Below are positions 1-11,700 of a stretch of DNA of 64,000 nucleotides, in pieces. Numbering within the stretch: position 1 is the stretch's first letter; each line of letters starts with the position of its first letter. The stretch is taken from positions 1,295,501 through 1,359,500 of the forward strand of contig WAEK01000008.1 in NCBI GenBank assembly GCA_011634665.1. The letters run 5' to 3'. The notes beneath the pieces are model-generated. The model made no database searches, was not told the origin of the DNA, and was given only the letters and a program-made list of their open reading frames with translations. The translations under genes were made by a program, and so were the position numbers. Origin of the DNA: Mortierella sp. BCC40632. Its lineage: Eukaryota; Mortierellomycota; Mortierellomycetes; Mortierellales; Mortierellaceae.

Positions 1-1332
1 TGGCCTTTCGCTTCTTCTCCAACGAACGCAAGACGAGCATAAAAAGGATTGCGGTTGTACCGAGTGCAACAGTGTACCAGTTGGTATCTGTCCAGAACCG
101 TGATCCAATCCAGATCCAGGATTTGATCAGGGCAAAGGCCCCCTGTAGCTTGGGCTCACCTTTGAGTCCCAAAAAGTGTTTCATCTGAGAAGTGCCGATA
201 TGGAAGACGGCCGCAGTGTTGAATCCCCCGACAAGGGCATCTGGAAGTAAGTGCTTTGACGCCCATCCGCCCACCCGCAAAAATGACATTATAACTTGAA
301 CAATACCGACGACGAGCGATAGCATCAGGATCATGCCAATATAGTACTGTTCCTGGTTCGAGTCTTCAGGAGGAGGCAAAATCGAAGGTTCGTAGAAAAA
401 GACGTTCGTTAAGCTGTAGTCGTTCATTGTGGACGGGTTTTCTCCTTGTCGACCCGAAGAGCTGTCACGGTCTGCGATCAGACCACGGACAGCTTGGCCG
501 AGAAGAAGGGTTGTGATCGCAAATGTTCCCGTGTGCATGTGTCGACTCGTTCCAAAGATACAGTATACAAGAATAGGTACCACGGAGGTGTAGAGGCCAT
601 AGACGGGTGGGAGCTGTGCAAGCATGGCATACGCCATGCTCTGTGGAATCACGACTGTCGAGATGGCTATTCAACCATGATGGCGGAGTTATTCTGTCAG
701 TGCTATTTTTTTTTTCTTTCAAGGCAATCGTTATTCCAAACAAAGAAGCATAATGCGTGCAGCGGCAACAACTTACTAATTCCTGCAATAAGATCGTCAG
801 GTAGCTCATGGATATTGTATCCGGGAGAGATGAGCCAACCATAGGCAGGCACTCGTTTCCGCAACCATGCCTTCCAGCAAGACTCGTTCTTGCGCACCAC
901 GCCAGAGTTTGGCTCATCTTCGTCCTCGTCCTCGTTGTGGTTGCCGTGAATTCCTTGACCTTCTATGCCGGTGTGGTTTGCTCCTTGGTGAGAATGATGG
1001 CTGGCTTGAGGAGTATGGTGGTGGCTCTGGTTACGAGCACGGCTATGGTCGTGCTCTTGCGCAAGCATGTCGCCATGTGTTGAATATACACGGGACATAC
1101 GACGTTGTGTAGTTGATCCCTGGACACCATCGTTGACGTGGTTCAGCCCGCCAAGACTACTCTCGCTCTGGCCGCCGTCGCTGATGGTGCTTGTGCTGCT
1201 GGTGGCACCAATACCACGGATACTAGAAGCACGGCTAGCATCTTGGTTGGCGTCATGGCCAGGTGCGAGACTGTCGGTGGGGTGGGGGTCAAGAACTTCT
1301 TGGTAGATTGGGTTGGTGGGAGGAGTGGGCAT
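1..1332 (-). CDS. SulP/SLC26-family sulfate (anion) transporter, partial at left edge
   Basis: This is the N-terminal part of a plasma-membrane SulP anion transporter, most likely for sulfate. Exon 1 (777-1332) encodes a Ser/His/Asp/Glu-rich cytosolic leader of about 165 residues ending in ..ELPDDLIAGI. A 110-nt GT-AG intron (667-776) joins it to exon 2, giving the SulP signature TxSTVVIPQSMAYAML, then AQLPPVYGLYTS. Further hydrophobic segments follow (e.g. YYIGMILMLSLVVGIVQVIM) and PDALVGGFNTAAVFHIGT. The gene runs off the window, so the rest of the membrane domain and any STAS domain are not visible. The start is the only ATG in frame (1332); upstream is CT-repeat sequence. The gene is divergent from the glutaredoxin-like gene. 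The family is clear; substrate is inferred from the family. Confidence 0.88.
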
Positions 1333-1650
1333 GGCGGAGGAGAAGGAATGGCGGAAGGAAAGGGGGAGATGTCTAGACAAGGTCAAGGATGGGGCATGAC
1401 CTTGCGGATGGGGAAGGAATGGAGAATGAAGAAGGGGGAGGAGAGAAGGCGGGAGAGAAAGGCAGAGGGGTGGAGAAAGAGAAAGAGAGAGAAAAAGAGA
1501 GAGAAAGAGAGAGAGAGAGAAAGACAGAGGCAGAGAAAGAGTGTGAGAGAGAGAGACAAAAGACAAAAAAAGGCAGTGCGGGTTCGTTCCAAAGGGATCA
1601 ATCATCACCAGCTACTTCTACACTACAAGTTCCTACTGCCCCAGCCCAAT

Positions 1651-1689
<39 letters not shown>

Positions 1690-1891
1690 CGGGCACAGAC
1701 ACCCGTCCAACGGGCACGCAAACAAGACATCCACACACGGGAAAAAATGAGGAAAAAGAAAAACATTAAGAAAAGGGGCAGGAAGTCGCCTGACGCCCAA
1801 TCCCCGATCCTAATTCACCATTGCACACTCTTCCATCTTTCTTTTTTCACATTTCAGCCCTTTTTTTTTTTTTTTTTTTGGTGGTCATAAG
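1333..1891. promoter_or_regulatory. Divergent intergenic region, GA/CT-rich
   Basis: This stretch lies between the SulP gene (leftward) and the glutaredoxin-like gene (rightward). It is strongly purine-biased on the + strand between about 1380 and 1690, with a pure (GA)n run, and has a T tract at 1861-1879. It must hold both promoters and the unplaced first exon of the rightward gene. No clear TATA element was found. Confidence 0.5.
1653..1685. repeat. (GA)n microsatellite
   Basis: An uninterrupted AG dinucleotide run of about 33 nt inside a wider GA-rich tract. Confidence 0.95.
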
Positions 1892-2444
1892 CATCCTTCC
1901 TTCGTCTCACCCTCTTTACAAAGGCCAACTGCGGCCTGTGCACGACTGCAAAGGAGGCCCTGACCCGTGTCCAGACCAAGGCAGGTGTATTTTCTCTCCT
2001 TCTCTCTCTCTCTCTCTCTCTCTCTATTGACCACACCACATCTAATATCTGTTGCACACAAGAGATGTTCTTTGCTCGCGTCATCCATCAGAGCCTTCTT
2101 TGTTTTTGCTGTCCGTTGATCCTTTCTTCCACACACCCACGCAGGAATGGATTTGTACAGATCTCTCCTCCCCTAGCCAACCATCCCACTAACGTGTTAG
2201 TCTCTCTTCTCTCTCTCTCTCTCTCCCACATACACATTTCCTCTTACCTACCTAGGTCCCATTCCATCTAGATCAGATCGACATCTACGCTCCCGGTCAG
2301 GAGACTGCCCAAAAGTACATGTTTGACGTCCCTGTCGTCGAATTGAACGGACGCGTGGCTATGATGCACAGGATTGACGAACCCAAGCTAGTGGAGATAT
2401 TACAGAGTGAGAAGGCCCAGAAGCAGGAGGACCCAAAGGCCTAA
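1892..2444 (+). CDS. Glutaredoxin-like protein (DUF836/YDR286C-type), first exon not resolved
   Basis: A small thioredoxin-fold, glutaredoxin-like protein. Exon A (1892-1980) encodes LTLFTKANCGLCTTAKEAL, a beta strand followed by a CxxC active-site motif (Cys-Gly-Leu-Cys). Exon B (2256-2444) encodes VPFHLDQIDIYAP, then the cis-proline strand DVPVVELNG and a C-terminal helix, ending at TAA. The reading frame is kept only if the intron 1981-2255 starts with GC (AAG|GCAGGT) and ends CTAG, a rare GC-AG intron. Upstream of 1892 there is a stop in frame and a T-rich tract ending in AG, so the start codon must lie in an earlier exon that I cannot place. It is likely a mitochondrial or cytosolic redox protein; the substrate is unknown. 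Confidence 0.75.
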
Positions 2445-2950
2445 GCTCTCTCTTTCTCACACACTTTTTGAAAGAGAGAAAAGAGGAGTTTAGATGTAGT
2501 ATCCCGATGGTCGAATGATGGGGCCCCAAGATGGCGAGAGCGAGGAGTGGAGTACAGTAGGTGGAGAGGTAGATCGGTTGTTGATCTTAGATTCTCCAAA
2601 GGGGTCAAATCCCCGCTACCCTCGCGTCTTTTCTCCAAATATACACACTCATAACTCTTTACACACAAACACACACACAACACATACACACACATACCCT
2701 CTCTATCTCATTCTCTCTTGCGCACTTTTGGTCTCTACCAGGTTTCCTCTAAAAACCTCAGTCTGGATGTCCTGGTCTCGTTGCTATCCACTAGACAGAG
2801 AGGAAAAAAAAATATTCCCAAAAAAAAAACACGGTCCCAAACCTGGCTACGGACTTTGATCCGTATCTCCAAAATTGAACGCCGCTCCTTCATCTTTTAC
2901 GAGTTTTTAGGCCATTGGTCCGACTCGACTCCTTTCCCGCCTAGTGCGTC

Positions 2951-2984
<34 letters not shown>

Positions 2985-3357
2985 TGGATTCTCGCATAAC
3001 ATAACTAGGGGGGATATCCCACTTCCTTTCCATCTTTCAATGATGGGGAGTAGAGGGATCTTGTTGTACCGAGAAGGAAAACAAAAAGGCATCGTTCCAC
3101 AACAGACTGCCTCGATATCCATGGGATTGGGATTGGGGGTTCCACAGAAGAGGTAGTCAACAACAAAACACTCACACAAGAGCTTTTCCAGGAAGACCAT
3201 CATGTTCATCATCTCTTTCAAGTATTACGTATCTTTTTATATTTTTCATTTTTCATTCCAATGATGATTTCCTCATTGGGGGTGGCGAGGGAGGGAGGAG
3301 GATGAGACGACGACATGTACGGATAAGCAAGAAAAGAAAGAAAGCGAATTCGTCGAA
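2445..3357. other. Intergenic region, 913 bp
   Basis: This holds the 3' flanks of the two convergent neighbours. It contains a CA-rich stretch near 2650-2700, a T run followed directly by an A run at 2951-2984 (able to form a hairpin), and a GA-rich stretch near 3290-3350. I see no convincing gene. Confidence 0.6.
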
Positions 3358-3633
3358 TCATGGCTTTCTCTCTGCTCCAGAGACTGACGACGGTGTTTTC
3401 GAGAGCCCGGCCGCATCAGCCGTAGCCTGAAGCGCGTTCCGTTCCTGTCGCTTCACAGGATCCAGTTTATCCTCCATCGCGTCACTGATATACAATCCTG
3501 TCAATGCAAACGCCATTCCACCTAGAGAAATAGAAATAGTGTAACCATCATATCGTTGAGGACTATGAACTTGGTTCCAATCTTGGGAGGAGTGTGAAGA
3601 AAAAAAGCTAAACTTACCAAGACCAATATACAT
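3358..3633 (-). CDS. Small single-pass membrane protein, 59 aa
   Basis: A 16-nt first exon (3618-3633) and a second exon (3358-3521), separated by a 96-nt intron with donor GTAAGT and acceptor CTAG, join in frame to a 59-residue protein. Residues 2-18 (YIGLGGMAFALTGLYIS) form one glycine-rich transmembrane segment, followed by an acidic/basic tail with DAMEDKLDPVKRQERN. This layout resembles tiny inner-mitochondrial-membrane subunits or assembly factors, but I do not recognise the family. The residues before the ATG (ALPPRTR) are also open and follow an AG, so an extra upstream exon is possible. Confidence 0.55.
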   Translation of the reverse strand: MYIGLGKFSFFSSHSSQDWNQVHSPQRYDGYTISISLGGMAFALTGLYISDAMEDKLDPVKRQERNALQATADAAGLSKTPSSVSGAERKP

Positions 3634-4002
3634 TCGCGTCCTTGGAGGCAACGCCTATCCAAGGAAGAAAAGAAAGAAGAGTAAGGGGCATATCGTTTGT
3701 CATGTGAGCAGGGTCCGTGTAGGGGGGGATGACAGAGTCGACTGCATGGCATCTGCTTGCCTCTTCATTTCCGTTTCCATTTCTTTCTCCCCCTAACTAA
3801 AACAAACAAAGCAAACAGAGATCCTCCCAAGGGACCCTCTGAGATGTTTGTACCTTGTACTGCTGCCACATTGATGGACTCATTGCTTCACAGAAAATTC
3901 CCGCTTGTTTCTTGAATGCGGAAGAGGAAACCGATGCAATGTTGCTCCGAGCCTGAACTACTTTTCACTCTTCATTTTCGCTGTTTTTTTTTTTTTTTAA
4001 AT
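3634..4002. other. Intergenic region
   Basis: Apart from a possible upstream exon of the leftward small membrane protein gene, this contains a T run at about 3984-3998 and no supportable gene. Confidence 0.4.
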
Positions 4003-4350
4003 ATGGCGAGCACAAGTCCATGGACAACAGCCACGCCTCAACAAACACCGACGGAACCCAACTATAGGAAAATACTTTTGGACTATTCAACTACCAAAGG
4101 GCTACAGATCCGAATTTCGGAATGGAAAGGATTGCAAGCCAACTACCGCGTGATACGCTGGGATGAAAAGGATGGGAAGAAAACACCAGAAATTTCCGCA
4201 ACGTGTGGATCCGAAGATCGGAGCTCTGAGAAAGGCGAGTTTTTGCAAATAGCCTTGGCTAGGGAGTCATCGCAAAGCCCGGCTGGAGACGCAATGATGG
4301 AAAAAGACGTCAAACAGTATACAAAAGAGAAGCGGACGAGATGGTACTAG
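4003..4350 (+). CDS. Hypothetical protein, 115 aa
   Basis: An ATG directly after a T-rich tract opens a 115-residue frame, hydrophilic and rich in Lys, Glu, Ser and Thr, with no signal peptide or transmembrane segment. The segment KGLQIRISEWKGLQANYRV is compatible with a folded core, but no family is recognised. The leader upstream of the ATG is also open, so the start is uncertain. It could be a gene fragment or chance; it sits just outside the piggyBac element. Confidence 0.3.
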   Translation: MASTSPWTTATPQQTPTEPNYRKILLDYSTTKGLQIRISEWKGLQANYRVIRWDEKDGKKTPEISATCGSEDRSSEKGEFLQIALARESSQSPAGDAMMEKDVKQYTKEKRTRWY

Positions 4351-4758
4351 CATTTGTTCAGTAAAAAGAAAAAACTGGAAACCTGGGTGCAACTGGGAAG
4401 TTGGAAAAAGATGATGGCGATGGATCTGGGTTAGAGGATGTCGGGAAGAGCAACAGGCCACGCTGGAAGCTAGCGATACGACTCCTCATGTGACGCTAGA
4501 ACGGTAATCGGAGTATCCGGAGAACATGTAAAGTATCTAGGAAGCATCTGCTTGCAGGATCAACTCGTAAGAGAGCTAAGTGATAACAGGGCGGCCATTG
4601 TTGCTCTGGGTTCCCATCCCTTGAACCGTTAGCCAGGCAAATATGCCATTTTGCCTCGAGAGTCTTTTTAAGCCACGACTCCCCTTCTCAATGGTCGGAA
4701 ACTAACAGTTCAAGATCTGCCATCAGATTCGAGTCAGCATAAAGTAGAATGCACCATC

Positions 4759-6642
4759 ATGGAGCCAGTTAATACTCATTCATCAGAGATCATACCTGTG
4801 ACCCGTGCAAGAGAGCCTACCCAGAGAGCTTTGCTTGCAAATGAGGAAGCCAATGGAGTTGCTGATGCAGACGAAGGCGATGAGCTTGAACCTGAACTCG
4901 TCTTTCACAGTGCGGACGTGGACCAAGAAGGAAGTGACCAAGAACCCGAGCTTGCAGTTGATGATGCTGTTGAAGAATGAAGTAGGAAGCGCAAACGAAC
5001 ACGTCAAATCAAACTACCACTACCGCCCAAATTTGAACCGCTACAGCTTGAACACCATAATTCTTTTGTCCGTTTGCCAAATGCTATCACGACTGGATCA
5101 CCAAACCCACTTGCCGTGTTTCGACTTTTCTTCTGTAATTCGGTGTTGGATACTATTGTTTCGAGCACAAATCAGTATGCTGCAGGAAAGGAGACAGGAT
5201 CCTCAGATCTGGAATGGAGTAGCTTAGATCGTAACGAACTTTTGACCTGGATCGCCATCACCATATACTGTGGCATTTTCCGAGCTGGTGGGGGTCTTTG
5301 CTGGAATACTGACGCCCAAGAGCCTGCTCATGACATTGCACGGTATATCTCACGCGTTCGCTATGAACAAATCAAAAGATATTTGCATGTCTGCCCACTG
5401 AGCCGAGTAACCAACACTTATCACGACAAACTTGAACCTCTACTCTCTCATGTTCGTGACACCTCAAAGAAGCTGTATGTTCCTTCCTCAAATGTGTCTG
5501 TGGATGAAATGATGATACGATTCTCAGGAAAAAGTGCTGATTCTATCCAAATCAAGGACAAGCCTACTCCAGAAGGATGCAGGATCTTGTCGCTAAGTGA
5601 CGCAGGATACACATACACCTTTTTGCCAACATCTCGAGATATCCCTGCCCAAGTTCATGCTATTGAAGGGCTCAGCCACACATCAAATACAGTCAACCAT
5701 CTCGTGATGCAGCTCCCATACACCTGGCTGTCTTTTCGTGTGTTCATGGACAACAACCTCAGTAACATCAACCTCTTTCAGCACCTCAGGAATAATGGAG
5801 TTGGTGCATGTGGCGCCACAAGAAATCTTTCCGGATTCCCCAAGATACTCAATGTCGAAAGAAATGAAAAGTTAGACTGGGATACTCGATCAGGTGTGGT
5901 GATAGGAGGAGTCATGGCTGTTCTATGTCAAGATAACGGTCCTGTCAAAATGCTGACAACAGTTCATGGATTAGATGGGGATGAATGGGGAGTCGAGAGG
6001 GTCCAACGCCGGCCACGAGAAACAAACACTAATGCAGCCAAGGTGCGAGCGGTTTTTGGCGATTCCCTTTCGAAAGGATTGAAGATACCAAAGGTTATCG
6101 ATGACTACAAACACACTACGAAAGAGGTGGACACTGCGGACCAGCTGAGGTCATATTACAACACTCAGCAACCAGCACGCAGAAACTGGATCCCTTTCTT
6201 TTTCTGGCTCCTAGATACAAGCATCGTTAACTCATATCTCCTCTGTCGTAAAGTAGGGAGCACGCAACCACACAAAGAGTTCCGCAAAGACCTTGTCTGG
6301 GGCCTCATTAATTCAGTTCACCACGACGTCAGACCTCAACGTAACAGTGACCCAGCACCCTGCAGTGGCCCTTCCTTGTTGAAAAAGCGACCAAGGATTA
6401 CGAAGGGTTATGAACTCCCATCCACGCGGTTATCTCAAGGGAATCACTTCCCTAACTGGAGAGAAAAGCGTGTTTCTTGCACCTGGTGCTCATGGCATGC
6501 AGTGAATGGCACTCCCTCAGAGAAAGCAGCGTCCCAGAGTGAGACTCAGATATGGTGCATCGAGTGCAATGTCCCTCTTTGCGTCAAAAAAAAAATTCGA
6601 ATGTATTTTCAGGAGTACCATGTCGCTCCTGTACCCAAATAA
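4759..6642 (+). pseudogene. piggyBac transposase (DDE_Tnp_1_7), near-intact with one in-frame TGA
   Basis: The product would be the DDD transposase of a piggyBac element. An acidic N-terminal segment (4759-4977) is followed by an in-frame TGA (4978-4980), and the same frame then continues without a break through a basic stretch (RKRKRTRQIKLPLPPKFEP) into the transposase core to TAA at 6642. Catalytic Asp candidates are at 5503-5505 (VDEMMIRFSGK), 5749-5751 (FMDNNLSN) and 6130-6132 (KEVDTADQLRSYY). The C-terminus has a Cys-rich zinc domain (CTWCSWH... WCIECNVPLC). If translation can begin after the stop, the core is complete; otherwise this is a young pseudogene. There are no introns. Confidence 0.92.
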
Positions 6643-6681
6643 AGGCCATCGCAGTAAAAAACGATATCCAGTTTCCGATCC

Positions 6682-6683
<2 letters not shown>

Positions 6684-6721
<38 letters not shown>
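6684..6721. repeat. Poly(T) tract, 38 nt
   Basis: An uninterrupted T homopolymer between the piggyBac stop codon and its candidate right end. It is one of many long A/T homopolymers in this window. Confidence 0.95.
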
Positions 6722-6722
<1 letters not shown>

Positions 6723-7200
6723 GTAGGCGTTTTACCACTTAAACCATTCGGTTTAAGGGATAAAATCTGCATGCACTGACCACTCACTGGAAAGGACGTC
6801 GTATAGAAGAAGTGGATCGACGCATTTTCTCCGGGAACTCGAGAGAATGGCCAAGAGCTACTGCATTTTTTTTTTCTTTGGGATGGTTGATTCGAAAAAT
6901 TGGAATGTCCAACATAGATATTTGGGATGTCCGATAAAGGAATTTGGGAAATATAAGAGAATTTGGAGGAGCAAGAGCACAACTTTATCACTTTAGAAAT
7001 GGCCTTCCCAGCACCACAGCTCATCCAGTCCCAAGGCACCGGCGTTGAGCATAATGCTGACTCCAACACCTCCAGGAATGACAGTCGTCTGCGGTCATTG
7101 ATGGATTTACACGACTTCCAGGCTGCCCAGCACAAAAACACCTCTGCCTCTGACCCTAGTAGTCGGAGGGAGAAGGCGTCCGATCAAGCTCCAAAGATAA

Positions 7201-8297
7201 AAGTGTGGCCCTCGATCTACGTACACTAAAGCCTCAGAGAAGCAACTTGAGTCGCTGATCGAGGCATTCATGATCAAAGATTTGTCGGTGGACAAGGCAG
7301 CAAGGCGCGCAAACCTGCCTAGGAGCACCGCATATCGATTCATTAGATGCTATCTGGACAACCCAGATGTCGAGCTTTCAATGATGCTGAAGAGAAACCC
7401 CAGGACGAAGAAGCCCGAAAGGCAGTTGACACAAGAGCACACAGAGTTCATTCTGTCACTGGTCGCAAACCAGGCGACCCTGACAGTTGAGAGCATTCAT
7501 AAAACCCTGAATGAGAAGTTCCAAGCCTTGAAAGTGTCAAAATCAACGATTTACACGCATATGAGGAATGAGTGTCGCTTATCCTTGAAACGTGTTATCA
7601 AGATTCCTCAGATCAGGAACGACCCGAGTGTCATCAATGAGCGATACAACTGGGTCGAGGCATGGACAGGCCATTACAACGATTTTGTCAATCGCTGTAT
7701 CTTTATTGACGAGGCAGGGTTCAACATGCACACCATTCGTCGCGTGGGATGGGCTAGAGAGGGTGAGCGAGCAACACAGCTTGTCCCAAACAGCAAGGGC
7801 AAGAATTACACGGTCATCGGAGCCATTTGTGTGCAGGGTATCGTTGACATGACTGTTGTTCTACCAAAGTCGGCTTCGACGAGCAAGAAGAGTAGATTGA
7901 GGACTGGTTCGGAAAATGAACGAAAGGGAACCACAGCCAAGCACTTTCGGGCCTTTGTTTTTAGCCTCATGGACCAATTGGACAAAACCGAGATGAAGGG
8001 CTGCACCTTGGTGATGGATAATGCGCCCATCCACAATGGTGTTGCAGACATCATTCAGCAGCGCGTGGATATCGGTGCCTCCCTTTGCCACGATACTCAC
8101 CATTTTTGAATCCTATTGAGGAATGCTGGTCCAAGGTCAAGTCCTTTTTTGGGAGTCGTGCAATCAACAAGACGGAGACGGTAGAGAGTCGCATCAAAGA
8201 ATCTTTGAGGTCCATCACCACGGAGAATATTCACGGCTGGATCATGCATTCCCTGTCGTTTTTCCCGAAGTGCCTCGCTAGAGAACAACATTTGTAG
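7201..8297 (+). pseudogene. Tc1/mariner-IS630 family DDE transposase, frameshifted
   Basis: Helix-turn-helix segments (SVDKAARRANLPRSTAYRFI; ESIHKTLNEKFQALKVSKST) are followed by a Tc1/IS630 DDE core: first Asp at 7708-7710 (CIFIDEAGFNMH), second Asp at 8017-8019 (LVMDNAPIHNG), and the final Glu region LPRYSPFLNPIEECW near 8118. The last motif is in another frame: one extra base near 8062 shifts the reading frame just before it. The frame is open back to a TAA at 7198-7200; the preceding frame (6963-7229) may be the displaced N-terminus, implying a second frameshift. It is therefore inactive as read. It lies 470 bp upstream of the Fanzor-like gene, same strand. Confidence 0.85.
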
Positions 8298-8622
8298 AAA
8301 CTATAGTTAGAAGCTGATCCAGAGCGTTCAAACATATGTTACCAAGAACTGTTTTTGAAATCGTTCCTTGGCGAGTGGCCCCTCACATCTCAAACCGAGG
8401 AGTCAATCATTACAGTGGCTACAGTCCTTGATAGGGTACGGCTCTAACCGCTCCATTGTTAGCTATTCCAAGGGAAGACTGTGGATAGTCGAAGAGCGGG
8501 TGAAAAAAGGGATGTGGAAAGGTGCTTGGGTGGAACCGTACAACGTAACAAAGAAAGGAAAACACAAACCATGTACTCAAATCAATAGCGTGGTCATCAA
8601 GGTTTGTGTGTCCACAGTCGTC

Positions 8623-8629
8623 TATATAA
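8623..8629 (+). promoter_or_regulatory. Candidate TATA box of the Fanzor-like gene
   Basis: TATATAA lies 138-144 nt upstream of the proposed ATG (8767), followed by a pyrimidine-rich leader (CTCC/TCATC repeats) typical of fungal 5' leaders. Confidence 0.4.
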
Positions 8630-8766
8630 CTCCTCGTCCATCACTCTTCTTCCATCATTCCTCCTCCATTACATCACTTCTTCCTCCTCCTCCATCCTCA
8701 TCTATCACTCTCCATCTATCACTCTCCATCTATCGCTCTTCCACCACCCTCCCACCACGTACCATC

Positions 8767-11700
8767 ATGTCAGTCATCATCGAAATCGTTCCTGTGATGA
8801 CAAATATTAATCCAGGAGCCGACCCTCCTCCATGGCCGAATTTGGTGAAAGCAGCAATCGCCAAATGGGCAGCGACTCCCGTTCCCAAAGAGTTTTTGGA
8901 TCGTCTAGAGCATGCCTTGGTCGACAGCGATTTGTTTGTCGCGAGAACACCAATGGCGCCCTGAAAGGTCTGCTGGACCACGGAGTCTTCGTGAACACTG
9001 GCAATCAGAATTCCCTTGGGCGATTCTTAGTGGACACCTTCCTGACGCCAGGGCCACCAGCCTACAACTTGCGACTCACAACGGACGACCCTGAGGTAGA
9101 ACCAATTCTGGTGCCGCCAAAGACACTCCTCTTATTCAAGTTTGTAGCCGAGAATCTCGGGTACACCATTTTCCTATTCTCGAATCGCGCGAAACCACGC
9201 GTCTTTCGACCTGCCGTCTCTGGCGTGTCACTCCAACCCACTAAGGTCTGCGCCCTATTCCATTGCATAGATAGCATTGCCGGAACAAGCGAGTACCTGG
9301 TTTTAGAATTCACCAACCGTGCAACAACGAGACGCATACAACGAGTTTTTAATTCACCACAGTTGTCACCGTCCCTGCAGGAACAGCGCAGTATCGCCTC
9401 ACCCGGGAAGAGCGCGACATATCGCGACCACGCGAGGAAGGAACCGCTGCGACAAAAGAGAAAGTTGGCAGATGACACTAAAGCGAGCATGATTGAAGCT
9501 CTGAAACAAGGATGGTAAGGCAGAATCCACTCTCACCTCTCATACAAAACATAAAAATTGTACCACTGCCCACTGACTCTCTCATCGACTCTTGAAAATA
9601 GCTTACGGCGCCTTCAAGAGGACGCAGTAGCAGACATCACAAAGTTCTTCCAGTCAACCAAAGACAAGAACACCCGAGATGCAGCCTCATCACAACGCCA
9701 GAGCGCATTCAAGGAAACTCAGCTCGCTTTGGCTGTCCTCCCCAGAAGGACGATGACGTTTGCGGAGGATTACTACCGGAACAACATCGCTGATATCATT
9801 TTGCGATCTTCGGTAAATTTGAAGAATGACATGAGGGCTGCAGCTGACAGTGATGTGATCACTTTATGGCGAGCCACAGTGGAGAACAACGCCGATGCAA
9901 TTTGGACAGCCGCATTTGATATGAGGGAATCAGAGACGGTAAGGGCCACTGGAAAAAAAATTGCAAAAACTGGACCACTGGCTCCGTCAGGTACCGCCGG
10001 TGACGATGATGACGAGCCCGACACCAAAAATTGGAGGTCATGTTCCGTGTCGCTGGGGCAAGTTCTCCGAGACGATTTCGATGTCGATGGCGACAATGAA
10101 ATGGCAGTAGATGGCTCGGAGAACTGGACGCAACACATTGTTGAACTGCTTGACGCGCAGCAATGCTCAACGTCGGACATGGTCGAGCAAATGTATTCGA
10201 CAGTGCACAAGATGACTTTGATAGTAAGTTACACCTTCCACATCTGTCTATCGCTGTTAACATTCGACATGGCCATGGTGTAAGGTGGTGACTGATTTTT
10301 ACTTAACTCCTTGTAGGTGGCCCGGGGGGATCTGTATGGCATAGCAGGCCGCCTCGACCTGTCTGAACTGCTTCCGGAAGGGGTCTCCGTTCCAGAGGAG
10401 GAGAGGTACCTTGATGTGTCTCCTCTCCCCATGGGCCTTCAAGACACGATTGAGGAGGGCAAAGGGAACTTTCATAAAGACATTGTGGACCTGTTTTCCG
10501 AAAACCACCTGTCCAAAGTTGTCACCCATTTCACTGATCGTAAGGTTGCCAATATCTCATCATCCTCATCTGGCCCGACAGCAGCTGAGAATGGCCCTCT
10601 CATCTCACGCAAGGACAGTACTGACCACCCGCAGTGGAGCAATCTCTCTATGTCACTGTCCCGTGAATCTGACCATCGCCCACTATTCACGGCAAGAGAG
10701 GGTACAACAACAAAGCTTATGGAAGCTCATCTTCGCCAGTGCGCTACCATGATCTCGAACATGTGGGAAGGAGTCGGATTCAACAAAAGCCTCGACCACC
10801 TTTTAAGGTTCTTATTCAGGTATCATCTTGCACCGAACCGAGCGGCCAGCAACAAAGCGAATAAGTCCAAATTCGTAGAGAAGAAGAAAGAAAAGAAGGC
10901 GAAGAAGGAGATGCAGAGGAAGCAGTCAGGCCTGACAGCCTCCCACTGGCGACATGCTATGAAGAAGGAGTGCGACCATCTGTGTGACAGTCTTCAGAAG
11001 AGTCAGGATACGGCCATCAGGCGCTTTATTCTCAACATCCAACGACTGAACGACATTAAGACTGCACCGAGCGGGGGCGACACATCACTAATCAAGCCTC
11101 TACCGCCGATGCCCGAAATGACTACTGACGAAGACATGCTTGACGAACAAGAGTTGGAAGAGTTGGACGAGCAAGAACCGAGTGATCTGGATGGAGAATA
11201 TGAGCTCAGGATGCTTGAGTTAGACATGCAAGTTGCACAAGACCAGCTCATGGATGTTGAAGCACCTAGTATCCTCGCAAACCCGACCGCTGTTGACACA
11301 AAAGTCACGGAGCCAGATCGCAAACGCCTCACATCGCTACAGGCATTAGCTAAAGTCTTATTGGAGTCGCCGTCGACCAGGACTAACTACTCCCTTGAGC
11401 ATGTCCGTGAATCTGCCTTTGAAGACAAGGATTTTACCGACAAAGAGCTCTCCGTAGTAACGAGAATCGTTAATTGCCCTCCGACCTTACGTCCCTAAGC
11501 GATACAAAGGTCCAGTCGAAGGGAATTACCGTCCACACACTCAACATGTTGCACTCGACGCGCCTCTGATCTTAATCTCAAATGCAATACTTGGATTATT
11601 GGGTCATAAGGATTACGCACGCAAGATTTGCCCGCACATGGCGACAGGAAGCCTTCATGGCCTTCTTCTAGGCGCACAACAGCTATTCGAGACACTATGC

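Larger units (their letters stand above)
4616..6761 (+). mobile_element. piggyBac-type DNA transposon
   Basis: The element is defined by a piggyBac transposase gene. The proposed ends are a 13-bp imperfect inverted repeat, ATCCCTTGAACCG at 4616-4628 and its inverse at 6749-6761 (one mismatch), flanking the gene on both sides. I did not find the TTAA target duplication usually seen at piggyBac ends directly next to these repeats, so the exact boundaries are uncertain although the element type is clear. Confidence 0.6.

Noticed and set aside
1138..1890. 250-codon Arg/Glu-rich frame on the + strand
   Set aside because: Antisense to the SulP leader and through GA repeats; composition is purely repeat-driven.
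4616..6761. TTAA target duplication for the piggyBac element
   Set aside because: TTAA occurs nearby (about 4667 and 6740, 6753) but not symmetrically at the candidate inverted-repeat ends.
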